IMG/VR virus record: IMGVR_UViG_3300036832_000330
Location: 29,648-93,647 of that record
DNA: 64,000 bases
From: a virus
Direction: 5' to 3' (one strand)
Position numbers and translations under genes: made by a program
Notes under the pieces: model-generated
The model's database searches: none
What the model saw: only the letters and a program-made list of their open reading frames with translations
What the model was told of the DNA's origin: nothing
Shown: positions 8,029 through 17,148 of the stretch, in pieces
How the letters are laid out: each line of letters begins with the position of its first letter
Numbering within the stretch: the stretch's first letter is position 1

Positions 8029-9894
8029 ATGCCCACCTTGACCAGGCCGGGGGTTTACGTCGATGAGTCGTCGTTCCCCACCTACATCGGTGCCACTCCC
8101 GGCACAGCCGCGGCGTGCTTCGTCGGCCCGTGCCCTCGCGGCCCGTGCCAGGTGGGTCAGTCGGGTGGGGCCAACCTGCCTGTCGCCTATGGGGTGACAC
8201 CGACGCGTGTCAACTCCTGGAGAGAGTTCACGGCCTGGTTCGGTGGCTTTGAGACTGCCTATCCCCCCAGCCTCCTGCACTTAGCTGTCTATTGCTTCTT
8301 CTCTGCGGGCGGCACCAATGCCACGGTCATTCGATCCATTCGTCAGGACGCCTCTGGGCCAGTGGTGGCGAGCCACACCTTCAATGACTCCCAGACCGTA
8401 GCGCCCCGAACCGTGACTGATGGCGTGACGACGAGTACGTCGGCCACGGTAACGTCAGCCACCGCCAACTTCACCACCAACGACATCGGCAGGACGATCT
8501 CGGGTGCCGGCATCCCTGCCAACAGCACGATCATCACGATCAACAGTGGCACCAGTGTCGTCATCTCCGCGAATGCCACGGCCACCGCTACCGCAGTCTC
8601 TCTGACTATCAGCGGCGGCGGCTTGCCTACCCTGGAGGTTGACGCAGCGAATCCAGGTGCGTGGGCCTCTGGTACGACCCAGAATCCCAACGGGGGACTG
8701 TGGATCGACATCCTGCCGGGAACCATCAGGGACTCCCACTCAAACATCATCAGCTTCACTATCCAAGTGAAGTATCAGGGCAATGGCCCCAACAATGTCG
8801 TAGAGCATTGGCCGGATCTATCCATGATCCCCGGTTCGACCAACCTGGGCCAGGCCAACTACGCCCCTGACATCATCAACAACCCCTACACCGGGTCGAA
8901 GTACATCCATCTGGTGGACAAGGGAAATGTGCCCACTCCCCCGGCTATACGCGACTACACCTGGAACCCGTCCACCACCACCGCTTCGCAACAGTTGACC
9001 GGTGGCTCTGACGGCCAGCCCATCACCTTCCAGGATCAACTGTCTGCTCTCCAACAACTGGATGCGTACCCGGAGCAGCCCTTCGTGATCAACATGCCGG
9101 GGCTGATCACCGGGTCGGACATCTCTAGCGTGGTGGGCTACGCCCAGACTCGTGGCGATAGCTTCGTGGTCATCGATTGCCCGCCGGCCTACAGCCCCAG
9201 CGCCATGGTCACCTTTGCCCAGGCTCTGTCGTCCAGTGCCCAGTGCGCCATCTACTACCCCCAGGTGAAGATCTCCGACCCGTACTCGGCGGTGCCGGGA
9301 GTGACGCGCATGGTGGCACCGGGTGGCTTCGTGGTCGGTCAGTACATCGCCACTGACGCCAGGCGGGGGGTGCAGAAGGCTCCCGCCGGCCTGGGCAACT
9401 CCCTCCTGGGGGCCTTCGGCGTGGAGACCATCCTCACCAACACTGACCAGGGCAACCTGACCCAGGCCAACGTCAACTGCATCATCTCGGTGCCTGGCGC
9501 AGGCGTGGTGATCTGGGGCGCTCGCACCCTGTCGCCTTACCTCGTCACCCGGTACGTCCCCGTCGAGCGCACTCTGCTCTATCTCGCCACTGAGATGACG
9601 GCCATGACCAAGTTCGCGGTCTTTGAGCCGAACGACTGGGTGTTGTGGAACATGATCACGTCGGTCCTCAGCCAGTTCTTGACCTCGTTCTGGCAGAGCG
9701 GTGGTCTGCGGGGGACGAGTATCTCGGAGGCGTTCTACGTCACCTGTGACAGCAGCGTCAATACGCCTCAGTCCATTCAGCAGGGCATCGTCAACGTCGA
9801 GGTCGGTGTGTCGCTCCAGTACCCCGCTGAGTTCGTCATCATCTCCATCGGCCAGTGGGCCGGTGGTCAGAGCGTCAGCGTCACCACTACCTGA
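8029..9894 (+). CDS. Contractile tail sheath protein
   Basis: 621 residues. The N-terminus LTRPGVYVDE is the classic sheath start. The C-terminal domain (ISEAFYVTCDSSVNTPQSIQQGIVNV ... PAEFVIISI, interrupted here) matches the conserved sheath C-terminal core that interlocks neighbouring subunits. Residues about 115-215 are a Thr/Ser-rich beta insertion (TSATVTSATANFTTNDIGR), probably an exposed domain. It surrounds the tube and contracts to drive it through the envelope. The tube gene follows 11 bases downstream, confirming a myovirus-type tail. Confidence 0.95.
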   Translation: MPTLTRPGVYVDESSFPTYIGATPGTAAACFVGPCPRGPCQVGQSGGANLPVAYGVTPTRVNSWREFTAWFGGFETAYPPSLLHLAVYCFFSAGGTNATVIRSIRQDASGPVVASHTFNDSQTVAPRTVTDGVTTSTSATVTSATANFTTNDIGRTISGAGIPANSTIITINSGTSVVISANATATATAVSLTISGGGLPTLEVDAANPGAWASGTTQNPNGGLWIDILPGTIRDSHSNIISFTIQVKYQGNGPNNVVEHWPDLSMIPGSTNLGQANYAPDIINNPYTGSKYIHLVDKGNVPTPPAIRDYTWNPSTTTASQQLTGGSDGQPITFQDQLSALQQLDAYPEQPFVINMPGLITGSDISSVVGYAQTRGDSFVVIDCPPAYSPSAMVTFAQALSSSAQCAIYYPQVKISDPYSAVPGVTRMVAPGGFVVGQYIATDARRGVQKAPAGLGNSLLGAFGVETILTNTDQGNLTQANVNCIISVPGAGVVIWGARTLSPYLVTRYVPVERTLLYLATEMTAMTKFAVFEPNDWVLWNMITSVLSQFLTSFWQSGGLRGTSISEAFYVTCDSSVNTPQSIQQGIVNVEVGVSLQYPAEFVIISIGQWAGGQSVSVTTT

Positions 9895-9905
9895 GAGGAG
9901 GACAC

Positions 9906-10541
9906 ATGACGCGTCCCTTGAACAGTGATCCACTGCGGAACTTCCGCTTCCTGGTCACCATCACCTCACCCAACCATACGGCTGTGCCCACCACTATTGG
10001 TCGCATGGGATTCATGGCCGTATCCGGTCTATCTGTTAACAACGAGGTCATTCCTTACCGTGAAGGTGGGAACAACACAACGACCCGTAAAATGCCCGGG
10101 CAATCTGACTTTGGCCCTCTTACTCTTACAAGAGGGTTCATGGCTATCCCTGTTGATGGCGGCAATGGTGGCACAGATGAGATCTATAAGTGGTTCCAAA
10201 TGATCTTCTCTGTAGCGGGAGCAGCCGGCAGTGGTACTGGCGCACCGGGCATGAACTTCCGTAGCGGAGTAACCATTGACGTGCTGGAACACCCTATCAC
10301 CAAGACCGCTTATGCGGCTGGTGTTTCCGGAGGCACGCCGGCTATCAAGGCTCGCTTTGCAGTTTATAACGCTTGGCCTATGGGCTATTCATTCAGCGAC
10401 TTGGAAGCCGGTGGCAACGCAGTGTTTATAGAAAACCTTACGCTTGCACATGAAGGCTTTGGCGTATTAGCCGGTAAGCAGGATCCGGGTCTCTTTATCG
10501 GCGGATCTGAGTATCCAGCGGCAGGTAATCCAGGTGCCTGA
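9906..10541 (+). CDS. Tail tube protein
   Basis: 211 residues from the ATG at 9906 (GAGAGGAGGACAC upstream). NFRFLVTI near the start and the GFMAVSGLSVNNEVIPYREGG segment are typical of T4 gp19-like tube proteins, and the gene directly follows the sheath. Tubes stack as hexamers inside the sheath. The G+C of this gene is clearly lower than its neighbours (27 of 60 bases in 10021-10080, against 40 of 60 in 9301-9360 of the sheath), and A/T-ending codons are frequent. Confidence 0.92.
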   Translation: MTRPLNSDPLRNFRFLVTITSPNHTAVPTTIGRMGFMAVSGLSVNNEVIPYREGGNNTTTRKMPGQSDFGPLTLTRGFMAIPVDGGNGGTDEIYKWFQMIFSVAGAAGSGTGAPGMNFRSGVTIDVLEHPITKTAYAAGVSGGTPAIKARFAVYNAWPMGYSFSDLEAGGNAVFIENLTLAHEGFGVLAGKQDPGLFIGGSEYPAAGNPGA

Positions 10542-11355
10542 TCCGCTCGCTGAGTTCACCGCGACAATCATTGATCCGGCTTCTAGCCCGGAGATCGTCC
10601 ACGAACTGACCAAGCCGGCGGTGCCATTGATGCCGTCCCTGCCGGCTGACACCGTGACGCTCCCAGGCGGTCTCCTGGACAGCGACGGTGTGCTGCACGC
10701 CGAAGCACGTATCCGGGAGATCAACGGGTCCGACGAAGAGGCCATGGCCCGTGAGCTACGTAGCCCCACCGTCAACATCCCCAAGGTGGTGGATCTCATC
10801 CTCAAGAGGTGCGTGCTGTCGGTGGGTCCGTACGAGTCGACCCCCAAGCTGCTGCTGGGCATGCTGACCGGGGATCGGTCTGCTCTCATGCTGGCGATCA
10901 GGATCCTGACCTTTGGCCCGGATTGGGAGGTGCCTGACTTCCCCTGCCGGATATGCGGCAAGTCCTTCGGTGTCATCGTGGAACTCGACAAGGACATCGA
11001 GATCAAGAAGATGGACAACCCGATGGTGCAGGACATCGAGGTGCCGCTCCGCAATGGTCACCTGGCGCTCGTCCACATGCTGACCGGGGATGTTCAGCTT
11101 GAGATGGTGGGCGATGGCAACAGGACCGGCCCGGAGGAGGCCACCATCGCCATCGACCGTAGCCTCCGCTCGCTGAACGGCAGCCCGGTGATGGGCAACA
11201 TCGCTCAGAAGATGAGCATGGCTGATCGGCGCAAGATCATCCAGGCCATGACTGACGCGCAACCTGGCCCGCGTATGGAGGAGGTGATGGTCACATGCAC
11301 CGAATGCGGCCAGGAAGCCGCCTACCAGTTGAGTCTGGTGGATCTCTTTCGCTAA
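10534..11355 (+). CDS. Tail assembly chaperone, zero-frame product, zinc-finger type
   Basis: 273 residues; the GTG start overlaps the tube stop. It contains two CxxC pairs (CRICGKSF near residue 139 and CTECGQEA near 255) that could bind one zinc. It lies between tube and tape measure, the standard slot for tail assembly chaperones (compare baseplate hub/assembly proteins of T4-like phages). The reading frame at its end continues in another frame without a start codon, which suggests a longer frameshifted form (see next entry). Confidence 0.75.
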   Translation: MPDPLAEFTATIIDPASSPEIVHELTKPAVPLMPSLPADTVTLPGGLLDSDGVLHAEARIREINGSDEEAMARELRSPTVNIPKVVDLILKRCVLSVGPYESTPKLLLGMLTGDRSALMLAIRILTFGPDWEVPDFPCRICGKSFGVIVELDKDIEIKKMDNPMVQDIEVPLRNGHLALVHMLTGDVQLEMVGDGNRTGPEEATIAIDRSLRSLNGSPVMGNIAQKMSMADRRKIIQAMTDAQPGPRMEEVMVTCTECGQEAAYQLSLVDLFR

Positions 11356-11497
11356 CTACGTCACCCCGTTCGACCTCCTCTACCTCCAGTACCGCCGGAT
11401 CGCTGAGCGATTCTCGGGCTGGAGCCTGTCCGAGATCAAGACCATGAGCTACCCGGAACGCATGCACTGGGTCGAAGTCGTCCTGGAGACTAAGTAA
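11351..11497 (+). CDS. Frameshift extension of the tail assembly chaperone
   Basis: The frame one base ahead (+1) of the chaperone is open from 11333 to the TAA at 11495-11497 and encodes a protein-like segment (NYVTPFDLLYLQYRRIAERF ... WSLSEIKTMSYPERMHWVEV). The first ATG in it lies only at 11441, after much of this segment, and there is no ribosome-binding site. A +1 slip on CTC-TTT-C (TTT to TTC, 11347-11350), or a -2 slip, just before the TAA at 11353 would give a fusion of about 320 residues. Its stop overlaps the tape-measure ATG. Tail chaperones are commonly made as such frameshift pairs. Confidence 0.7.
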   Translation, partial: ANYVTPFDLLYLQYRRIAERFSGWSLSEIKTMSYPERMHWVEVVLETK

Positions 11498-14340
11498 TGC
11501 CCGGTGGTGGGTATGGCGTCGGGCTGTTCGACTCCTCGGGACCGGACAAGTTCGCGGAGTCGATCAAGAAGATCACGTCTGCCCTGACCGGGGTCCAGGG
11601 CGGCTTCACCAACTTTGGGAATGCCGCCAACAAGAGCCTGAGTGGCCTCGGGACACTCATCGACAACCTGACCAAGAAGCTGGGTGACTTCCAGAAGCAG
11701 GCCCAGGCAGCCAGCAGCGCCATGGGTGGTGGCGGTGGTGGAGGCGGTGGAGGAGGCACTCCTGCCGGCGGTGGAAGTGGGGGCACCGGAGCAGCCGATG
11801 GCTCGTGGACTGCGCCCAGTGCCAAAGGTAACCCCGGTGGCTACAACCAGGGTCCGCTCGACACCGGCCAGGGCACCCAGCCGGATGGCAGCGCGGCGGC
11901 GGCGCAACTGAAGGATCAGTGGGGTCGGATGCCTGAGGGCACGCCCAAGCCCAAAACGGACTCCATGGTCAGTCCTGGCAATGACCAGAGCAGCATGCTA
12001 GGCAAGGCAGCCGGCTCCATGATCCCGGCTGCCATGGGCAAGATGGCGACCTCTGTGCAGCAGGGAGCCGCCGGCAACCTGATCGCTTCGTCTATTCAGG
12101 GGGCGACCATCGGACAGATGCTGGCCCCGGCTTATGGGGTCAGCGCCAAGAGCATTTACACCTTCGGTACCGGTACGTGGGCGCAGAATCCCCAGGACGT
12201 GGCGCAGTCCGCTATGTATGCCTCCACCTACATGGGTGCCGGCCCTGGTACTAGGAACTGGTCGACTGTCAACCGTGGCGCTAACCAACTCATGGCATTG
12301 TCGCCTGGCATGACCCGGCAGCAGGCCATGGTCACCCAGAATCAGATGCAGCAGCCAGGGACGCTCAACGCTGGCCTGATGTTTGGCTTGAACTTCAAGC
12401 CTGGCGGGAAAATGATGGAGACCACTCAGCAGTACAGCATGATTTATCAGAAGTTGTTCTCCAGCTATCCAGGTGGCAAACCGACTGCTGATCAGTTCTC
12501 GGCGTACTTTGCTCCGGGTGGTCCGGGCGAGAACAACCTGGCTGCCATGGGCATCCAGCCCGGTACTGATCAATACCAGGCGTTCATGAACTACGCCACT
12601 GCCCGTCTGGGCGTAGCCAATAAGGGCGGGGACATAACCAAGATGGATCTCAGCACGAAGAAGGGAGTGAAGCAGGCCGGTCTCGACACGCCGGCTTTTG
12701 CCCAGTTGCAGGCTCAGACTGCCAAGGCTTCCACCATGTCGAAGGCTGAGCCTGGTCTCGCCGGGGCTGCCACGAACCTCAACAACGCCGCCGCTGCTCT
12801 GTTGAAGGCCGTTGGCCCGCTAGCCAGTTTGGGCGGTGGTGTCATCGGCAAGATCTTCGGCGGCAGCCATGGTCTGCTGGGTGGGCTTGGCCCTGAAGTG
12901 AGCATGATTGGCAAGCTCGGCGGTCACCTACCGGGCGTGGGTGGGATCATCAAGAGCATCTTCCAGCAGGGCGGTCAGGTGCCGGGGAATGGCCCTCAGT
13001 TGGCCGTTGTCCATGGCGGCGAGTACGTCCTGACCAAGGACGATGTCGACAAGATGCAGGGCAAGAAGGGTGGGCATGGGGCCGGCGCAGGTAGCGTCCT
13101 GGGCAGTGTCGCGGGCGCGAGTGCGGGGCCGGGGGCTAAGGGCGGCGACTCTGCCCTCAAGCTGCTCTCGGAGAAGCCCTCCGACAACCCCACCATTGCG
13201 CTGTCGATGCTGTTGTCGCCCCCTCCACCTGGATCGCCTCTGGCTGCCCTCGCCAAGGGTGGCGCTCAACATCAGCTAGGTGCCGGCAAGACTGCTGCTC
13301 CTGCCCAGACTGGTGGAAAGGGAAATGCTGGAGTGGGTGGGGCCGGCATGCCTGGTCAGTGGGTGGTGAATGGCGCTCTCACTCCTGCTGGCATGGCAGC
13401 CTTGATGGGGACGGGAGGAATGGGTGCGGCGTTGGCAGCGACGCTGCCAGGAGCCGCCACCGGGACAGCAGGAGGCCAGCCCGCGACAGGAGGCAGTGCC
13501 TGGAACTACAAGTCAGCCGGCGTGGGTGCTAGCGATCTGTCGGGGATGTTCGCCGGTTCAGGCACGAACACCCAGACCTCTGACGGCTCTGGTAGTGGAG
13601 CGGGTGGCTCGGGTGGGACTGGTTCCGGCACGCCCACAAGTCTGAACGGTAGCGGCAACGTCCAGCAGGCGTACAACTACTACATCGGTAAGGGCCTGAA
13701 GGATTACCAGGCAGCCGCCATCATTGGGAACTTCGCCCAGGAGTCTGGGGTCAACCCTAGCTCCAAGCAACCTGGCGGTGTTGGACGTGGTATCGCTCAG
13801 TGGTCGGTAGGTGGTCGATGGGATCAGCTTGTTGCCTGGGCCAAGGCATCGAACCGAGACCCCAACAGCATGGCAACCCAGTTGGACTACACCTGGGTGG
13901 AGTTGACCGGTTCCTATGGCAGCGCCCTGTCGAATCTGAAGGCAGCCGGCAACGTCAGTGATGCCACCACGGTCTTTGAAACAGGCTACGAGGCTGCTGG
14001 CAAATCGGCTATGTCGAGCCGGATCAAGTACGCCCAGAACGTCCTGGCCTCTAAGGGCCAGGGCTATGCCCGTGGCACCCAGCTTGTGGCTCGCAACCAG
14101 CTTGCCATGCTCCACCGGGGCGAGGCCGTGGTGCCGGCGGCTGACAACTATTCCACCACCCCCTACAACAAGGGTGGCGCTCAGGGTGGTAGCCCCATTG
14201 TCCAGTTGAACTTCAAGCCAGGCTCGGTGGTGTTGCAGGTTCCGGCCAACTCCACCCAGCAGGACATGGACTCGCTCGCCAAGCAGTTCATCGCTGCGGT
14301 GTCCAAGCCCCAGAACCTGGCGTCAGTGAGGAGTACGTAA
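11497..14340 (+). CDS. Tape measure protein with tail-lysozyme domain
   Basis: 947 residues, the longest gene of the operon, following the chaperone. Gly/Ala/Gln-rich low-complexity segments alternate with helical parts. Two short motifs typical of tape measures occur: HGGEYVLTKDDV (about 507-518) and HRGEAVVP (about 870-877). Residues about 722-845 (AYNYYIGKGLKDYQAAAIIG, NFAQESGVNP, GRGIAQWS) match the Phage_lysozyme2/tail lysozyme family; the Glu in AQESG is the likely catalytic acid. It sets tail length and may locally open the peptidoglycan during injection. Confidence 0.9.
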   Translation: MPGGGYGVGLFDSSGPDKFAESIKKITSALTGVQGGFTNFGNAANKSLSGLGTLIDNLTKKLGDFQKQAQAASSAMGGGGGGGGGGGTPAGGGSGGTGAADGSWTAPSAKGNPGGYNQGPLDTGQGTQPDGSAAAAQLKDQWGRMPEGTPKPKTDSMVSPGNDQSSMLGKAAGSMIPAAMGKMATSVQQGAAGNLIASSIQGATIGQMLAPAYGVSAKSIYTFGTGTWAQNPQDVAQSAMYASTYMGAGPGTRNWSTVNRGANQLMALSPGMTRQQAMVTQNQMQQPGTLNAGLMFGLNFKPGGKMMETTQQYSMIYQKLFSSYPGGKPTADQFSAYFAPGGPGENNLAAMGIQPGTDQYQAFMNYATARLGVANKGGDITKMDLSTKKGVKQAGLDTPAFAQLQAQTAKASTMSKAEPGLAGAATNLNNAAAALLKAVGPLASLGGGVIGKIFGGSHGLLGGLGPEVSMIGKLGGHLPGVGGIIKSIFQQGGQVPGNGPQLAVVHGGEYVLTKDDVDKMQGKKGGHGAGAGSVLGSVAGASAGPGAKGGDSALKLLSEKPSDNPTIALSMLLSPPPPGSPLAALAKGGAQHQLGAGKTAAPAQTGGKGNAGVGGAGMPGQWVVNGALTPAGMAALMGTGGMGAALAATLPGAATGTAGGQPATGGSAWNYKSAGVGASDLSGMFAGSGTNTQTSDGSGSGAGGSGGTGSGTPTSLNGSGNVQQAYNYYIGKGLKDYQAAAIIGNFAQESGVNPSSKQPGGVGRGIAQWSVGGRWDQLVAWAKASNRDPNSMATQLDYTWVELTGSYGSALSNLKAAGNVSDATTVFETGYEAAGKSAMSSRIKYAQNVLASKGQGYARGTQLVARNQLAMLHRGEAVVPAADNYSTTPYNKGGAQGGSPIVQLNFKPGSVVLQVPANSTQQDMDSLAKQFIAAVSKPQNLASVRST

Positions 14341-15689
14341 TGCCTGTCCTCAATCCTCCTGACGTTCCAGGCAGTGCCTACCCCGGCGCGGCCACCAAGC
14401 CGGCGGTCACCCAAGACCAGATCGACAAGATGGTGTCCTGGGCACTCAGCCAGGTGGGCAAGGGATACTCCGAAGGCGCAGGCGTGAGGTGTGGCCCGGA
14501 CAAGTACGACTGCTCGGGGTTTGTTTACACCGCCTGTAAGCAAGCTGGCATACGGCCTCCTGGTGGAATTCAGTCCTCTTGCACCACCACCTTCACCCAG
14601 TGGCCTGACCGGAACTCCAATGGCAATACGGAGGTGCAGCCCCCGTTCGCCAAGGGGGTCTTGATCTACTTCAACACCAGCAGCGGGGCACAGCCGGGTC
14701 ACACCGCCATCTCACTGGGTGACGGGACCATGGTGAACGCCCTCGACACCCAGTACGGCATCATCACTTGTCCCCAAAGCTGGGGCGGGACGCCCATGGG
14801 CGGCATCTCCCTGGTCGGTGCTGGCAGCACGGGAGGAGCGGGATCCGACACGGGAGGAGGGTCTGGCTCTGGCTCTGGATCGGGCAATGCCCAAAGCACC
14901 ACAGGGAAGACCTGGCAAGACGAGGTGGCTGCTCAGCAGGCCATCGTCGCCAAGCTCCCGGACCCACGAGACAACCTGCCCTTCTCCAAGTACTTCCAGA
15001 CGATGCGTATGCCGCCGGCCAATAACCTCGTGCGCGGTGGGATCGCGGACCTCACCACCAGGCAGTTCAAGTGCTACTTCATGATGAACCCCCAGCAGAT
15101 CTCGATGGGGTCCAACATTGACACCAGCAACCTGACCTCGCCCCTGCAACAGGATCCTTCGGTCATGCAGTACGGCGGTTACTGGGTGACCAACCAGACC
15201 GTCAGCTTCACCATCTATTTCAACCGCATGTATGAGGTGTGGCAGGGTGGGGTCAAAGGGCCGTCCGATATCGGGTGTCGCTGGGACATCCGCGCCATTG
15301 AACGGCTCATGGGCATCTTCGACGCCCAGACCAAGGGCGGGGCATCGGTTGGCATTGGCAACTACGGAGCCGGTGGCTACCCGCCCATGACCTACCCGCT
15401 CCAGGTGGTCTTCGGTGGGTCCAACTCCTACCAGTTCCAGGGCACCATCGCCGGTATGGACTACACCTACACGCTCTTCTCCAAGGACATGATCCCCATC
15501 GAGGCGTTCTGTGACCTTCAGATCATGCGTATCTACCAGCCCAGCATGTCCACCCCTGATCTGGTCAATGGCACCTTCATGACGGCGGCGAAAGCCAGTC
15601 AGTACGCGGCCAACCCCGCGGCCAATGCGTCGAAGTTTGCCAACACCCCCTTCAATCTGCCGAAGAAAGGCACGGCGAAGAAGAAGTGA
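14340..15689 (+). CDS. Baseplate protein with N-terminal NlpC/P60 peptidase
   Basis: 449 residues. Residues 25-150 are an NlpC/P60-type cysteine peptidase: YDCSGFV with Cys58 and PGHTAIS with His121. A Gly/Ser linker (about 161-190) joins a C-terminal domain (about 205-430: CYFMMNPQQISMG, FTIYFNRMYEVWQ, GCRWDIRAIERLMG) resembling the adaptor proteins between tail tube and hub in contractile injection systems. It would cut peptide cross-links of the wall, complementing the lysozyme of the tape measure. The start overlaps the tape-measure stop. Confidence 0.85.
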   Translation: MPVLNPPDVPGSAYPGAATKPAVTQDQIDKMVSWALSQVGKGYSEGAGVRCGPDKYDCSGFVYTACKQAGIRPPGGIQSSCTTTFTQWPDRNSNGNTEVQPPFAKGVLIYFNTSSGAQPGHTAISLGDGTMVNALDTQYGIITCPQSWGGTPMGGISLVGAGSTGGAGSDTGGGSGSGSGSGNAQSTTGKTWQDEVAAQQAIVAKLPDPRDNLPFSKYFQTMRMPPANNLVRGGIADLTTRQFKCYFMMNPQQISMGSNIDTSNLTSPLQQDPSVMQYGGYWVTNQTVSFTIYFNRMYEVWQGGVKGPSDIGCRWDIRAIERLMGIFDAQTKGGASVGIGNYGAGGYPPMTYPLQVVFGGSNSYQFQGTIAGMDYTYTLFSKDMIPIEAFCDLQIMRIYQPSMSTPDLVNGTFMTAAKASQYAANPAANASKFANTPFNLPKKGTAKKK

Positions 15690-15964
15690 CCATCGGCCTG
15701 TACTCTCGCTATCTGGGTCAGCCCGTGGTCGCGGTGCCTCTCGATACCTCTGGGCAGTACAAGTCGGCGGTGTTTGGCCCACCCACCACTGGCCCCACCC
15801 AGTTCGCCTACTACACCGTGGTGGACGGGGATCGCTTCGACACCATCTCCTATGAGGTGTACGGCCTGCCGGATTACTGGTGGAAGATCGCCAATGCCAA
15901 CCCTGAGGTGTTCTACCCGGACTACCTCGTCCCTGGCTCGATCCTGAGGATCCCAACCTCATGA
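15686..15964 (+). CDS. LysM-like baseplate protein (gpX/gp53 type)
   Basis: Ninety-two residues, GTG start overlapping the previous stop. The C-terminal 60 residues (YYTVVDGDRFDTISYEVYG, YWWKIANANPEVFYPDYLV, PGSILRIP) form a LysM-type fold as in tail protein X and related baseplate proteins. These bind tail components or peptidoglycan. The place between the baseplate adaptor and the hub is standard for contractile tails. Confidence 0.85.
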   Translation: MTIGLYSRYLGQPVVAVPLDTSGQYKSAVFGPPTTGPTQFAYYTVVDGDRFDTISYEVYGLPDYWWKIANANPEVFYPDYLVPGSILRIPTS

Positions 15965-17148
15965 CCATTCAAGCCGTGGCGTATCCGACCTTCGATCCTG
16001 GTGGCATCGCGGCCAAGAAGACCGTCAGCACAGTCAAGGTGATGATGACTGAGGGCATGCATGACACTGCCATCATCACCCTGCGCTCGGAGGTGACTGA
16101 TGCCCCGGAGCTTCAACCCGGCACCCCGGTGCAAGTGCAGTATGGCTGGAACCCCCTCGACATGGACTGGTTCTACGGCTACGTCGACCACGTCGAGGCC
16201 CACTACGACAAGTCCCTCCCCGATCAGTCCACCTTTGAGGACGTGGTCTGCCTGGGGGCTAGCTATTGCCTGAAAGATCCTTTCTCGGGGGCCTGGACGC
16301 ACGTCCAGGCATCGAGCCTGGTGACTCAGATCGCCAGCCAGTACTTCCTGGCTTCGCTGATCGAGAACGACGACTACATCTGGCCGCAGTTGTCGAACCC
16401 CGGTTCGTCGGCCTGGTCGTTCCTCGTCCAGCTTGCCAACAAGAACGGCTACAGCCTGGCCGTGAACCAGACGCTGTTGCGGTTCCTCTCTATCGATGTC
16501 GGTGTGCGTTGCTACGGGCCAGCCATGCCGGTATTCAAGACCCGCAAGACCGCCGCCAGTGTGGTGCAGCAAGGAATCTCAAACTTTCAGGCTATTACCG
16601 GGGAGACTTTCACCACTCCAGGCGGCAACAAGGCCATCCGTACCATTGCCGGCCTCGATCTCACCACGGGCACGGTCGTCGGAGCGGTCAACACGGGCAC
16701 CGAGAGCATCCTGGGACAGGACGCCGTCTATCCCTTCTTCACTCAGCAGGTCTCTGACACGGTGGTCAACTCTCAGGGATCGGCCCAGAACACGTTGATA
16801 GGCATGGCTGAGTACAACCGGCTCAGCTATCGGGCCACGGCCAGTCTCACTGGCCTGACCACAGTCAAGCAGGGCACACCCATCGTGCTGAATGGAATTG
16901 ACGCCAACAACGATGGGGTGTGGTGGGTCATGGAGGTTACTCACCGGATCTCATCGGTGGGCTACTCCATGGATGTCTGTTTGGGCCGTGACTCCAAGGG
17001 TGACAATGGCATGCGCCCGGTTCAGTCAGCAGCGGCGGCTTACACCCCTCAGAACCCCATGTCCTACGCCGTCAAGAACGCTCCTCCCACCAGGCTCGTG
17101 AATAATCGCTGGCGCGCCGGGAACCAGTTCAATGTCAACATCAGTTAG
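15961..17148 (+). CDS. Baseplate hub protein (gp27/gpD type)
   Basis: 395 residues. The N-terminal beta barrel region (ATG overlapping previous stop; [34 protein letters not shown]) is the usual hub pattern in which a short strand block precedes GTPVxVxxG. Size and order (LysM protein, hub, spike) match gpX-gpD-gpV of P2-like tails and gp53-gp27-gp5 of T4. It forms the trimeric hub on which the spike sits. Confidence 0.85.
   Translation: MTIQAVAYPTFDPGGIAAKKTVSTVKVMMTEGMHDTAIITLRSEVTDAPELQPGTPVQVQYGWNPLDMDWFYGYVDHVEAHYDKSLPDQSTFEDVVCLGASYCLKDPFSGAWTHVQASSLVTQIASQYFLASLIENDDYIWPQLSNPGSSAWSFLVQLANKNGYSLAVNQTLLRFLSIDVGVRCYGPAMPVFKTRKTAASVVQQGISNFQAITGETFTTPGGNKAIRTIAGLDLTTGTVVGAVNTGTESILGQDAVYPFFTQQVSDTVVNSQGSAQNTLIGMAEYNRLSYRATASLTGLTTVKQGTPIVLNGIDANNDGVWWVMEVTHRISSVGYSMDVCLGRDSKGDNGMRPVQSAAAAYTPQNPMSYAVKNAPPTRLVNNRWRAGNQFNVNIS

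Noticed and set aside
8818-9933. 371-codon minus frame opposite the sheath gene
   Set aside because: The sheath on the plus strand is unmistakable and in operon order; the minus frame is a composition effect of high G+C.
14712-15968. 418-codon minus frame opposite the NlpC/P60 gene
   Set aside because: No protein-like features, no start signal, and it covers three well supported plus-strand genes.
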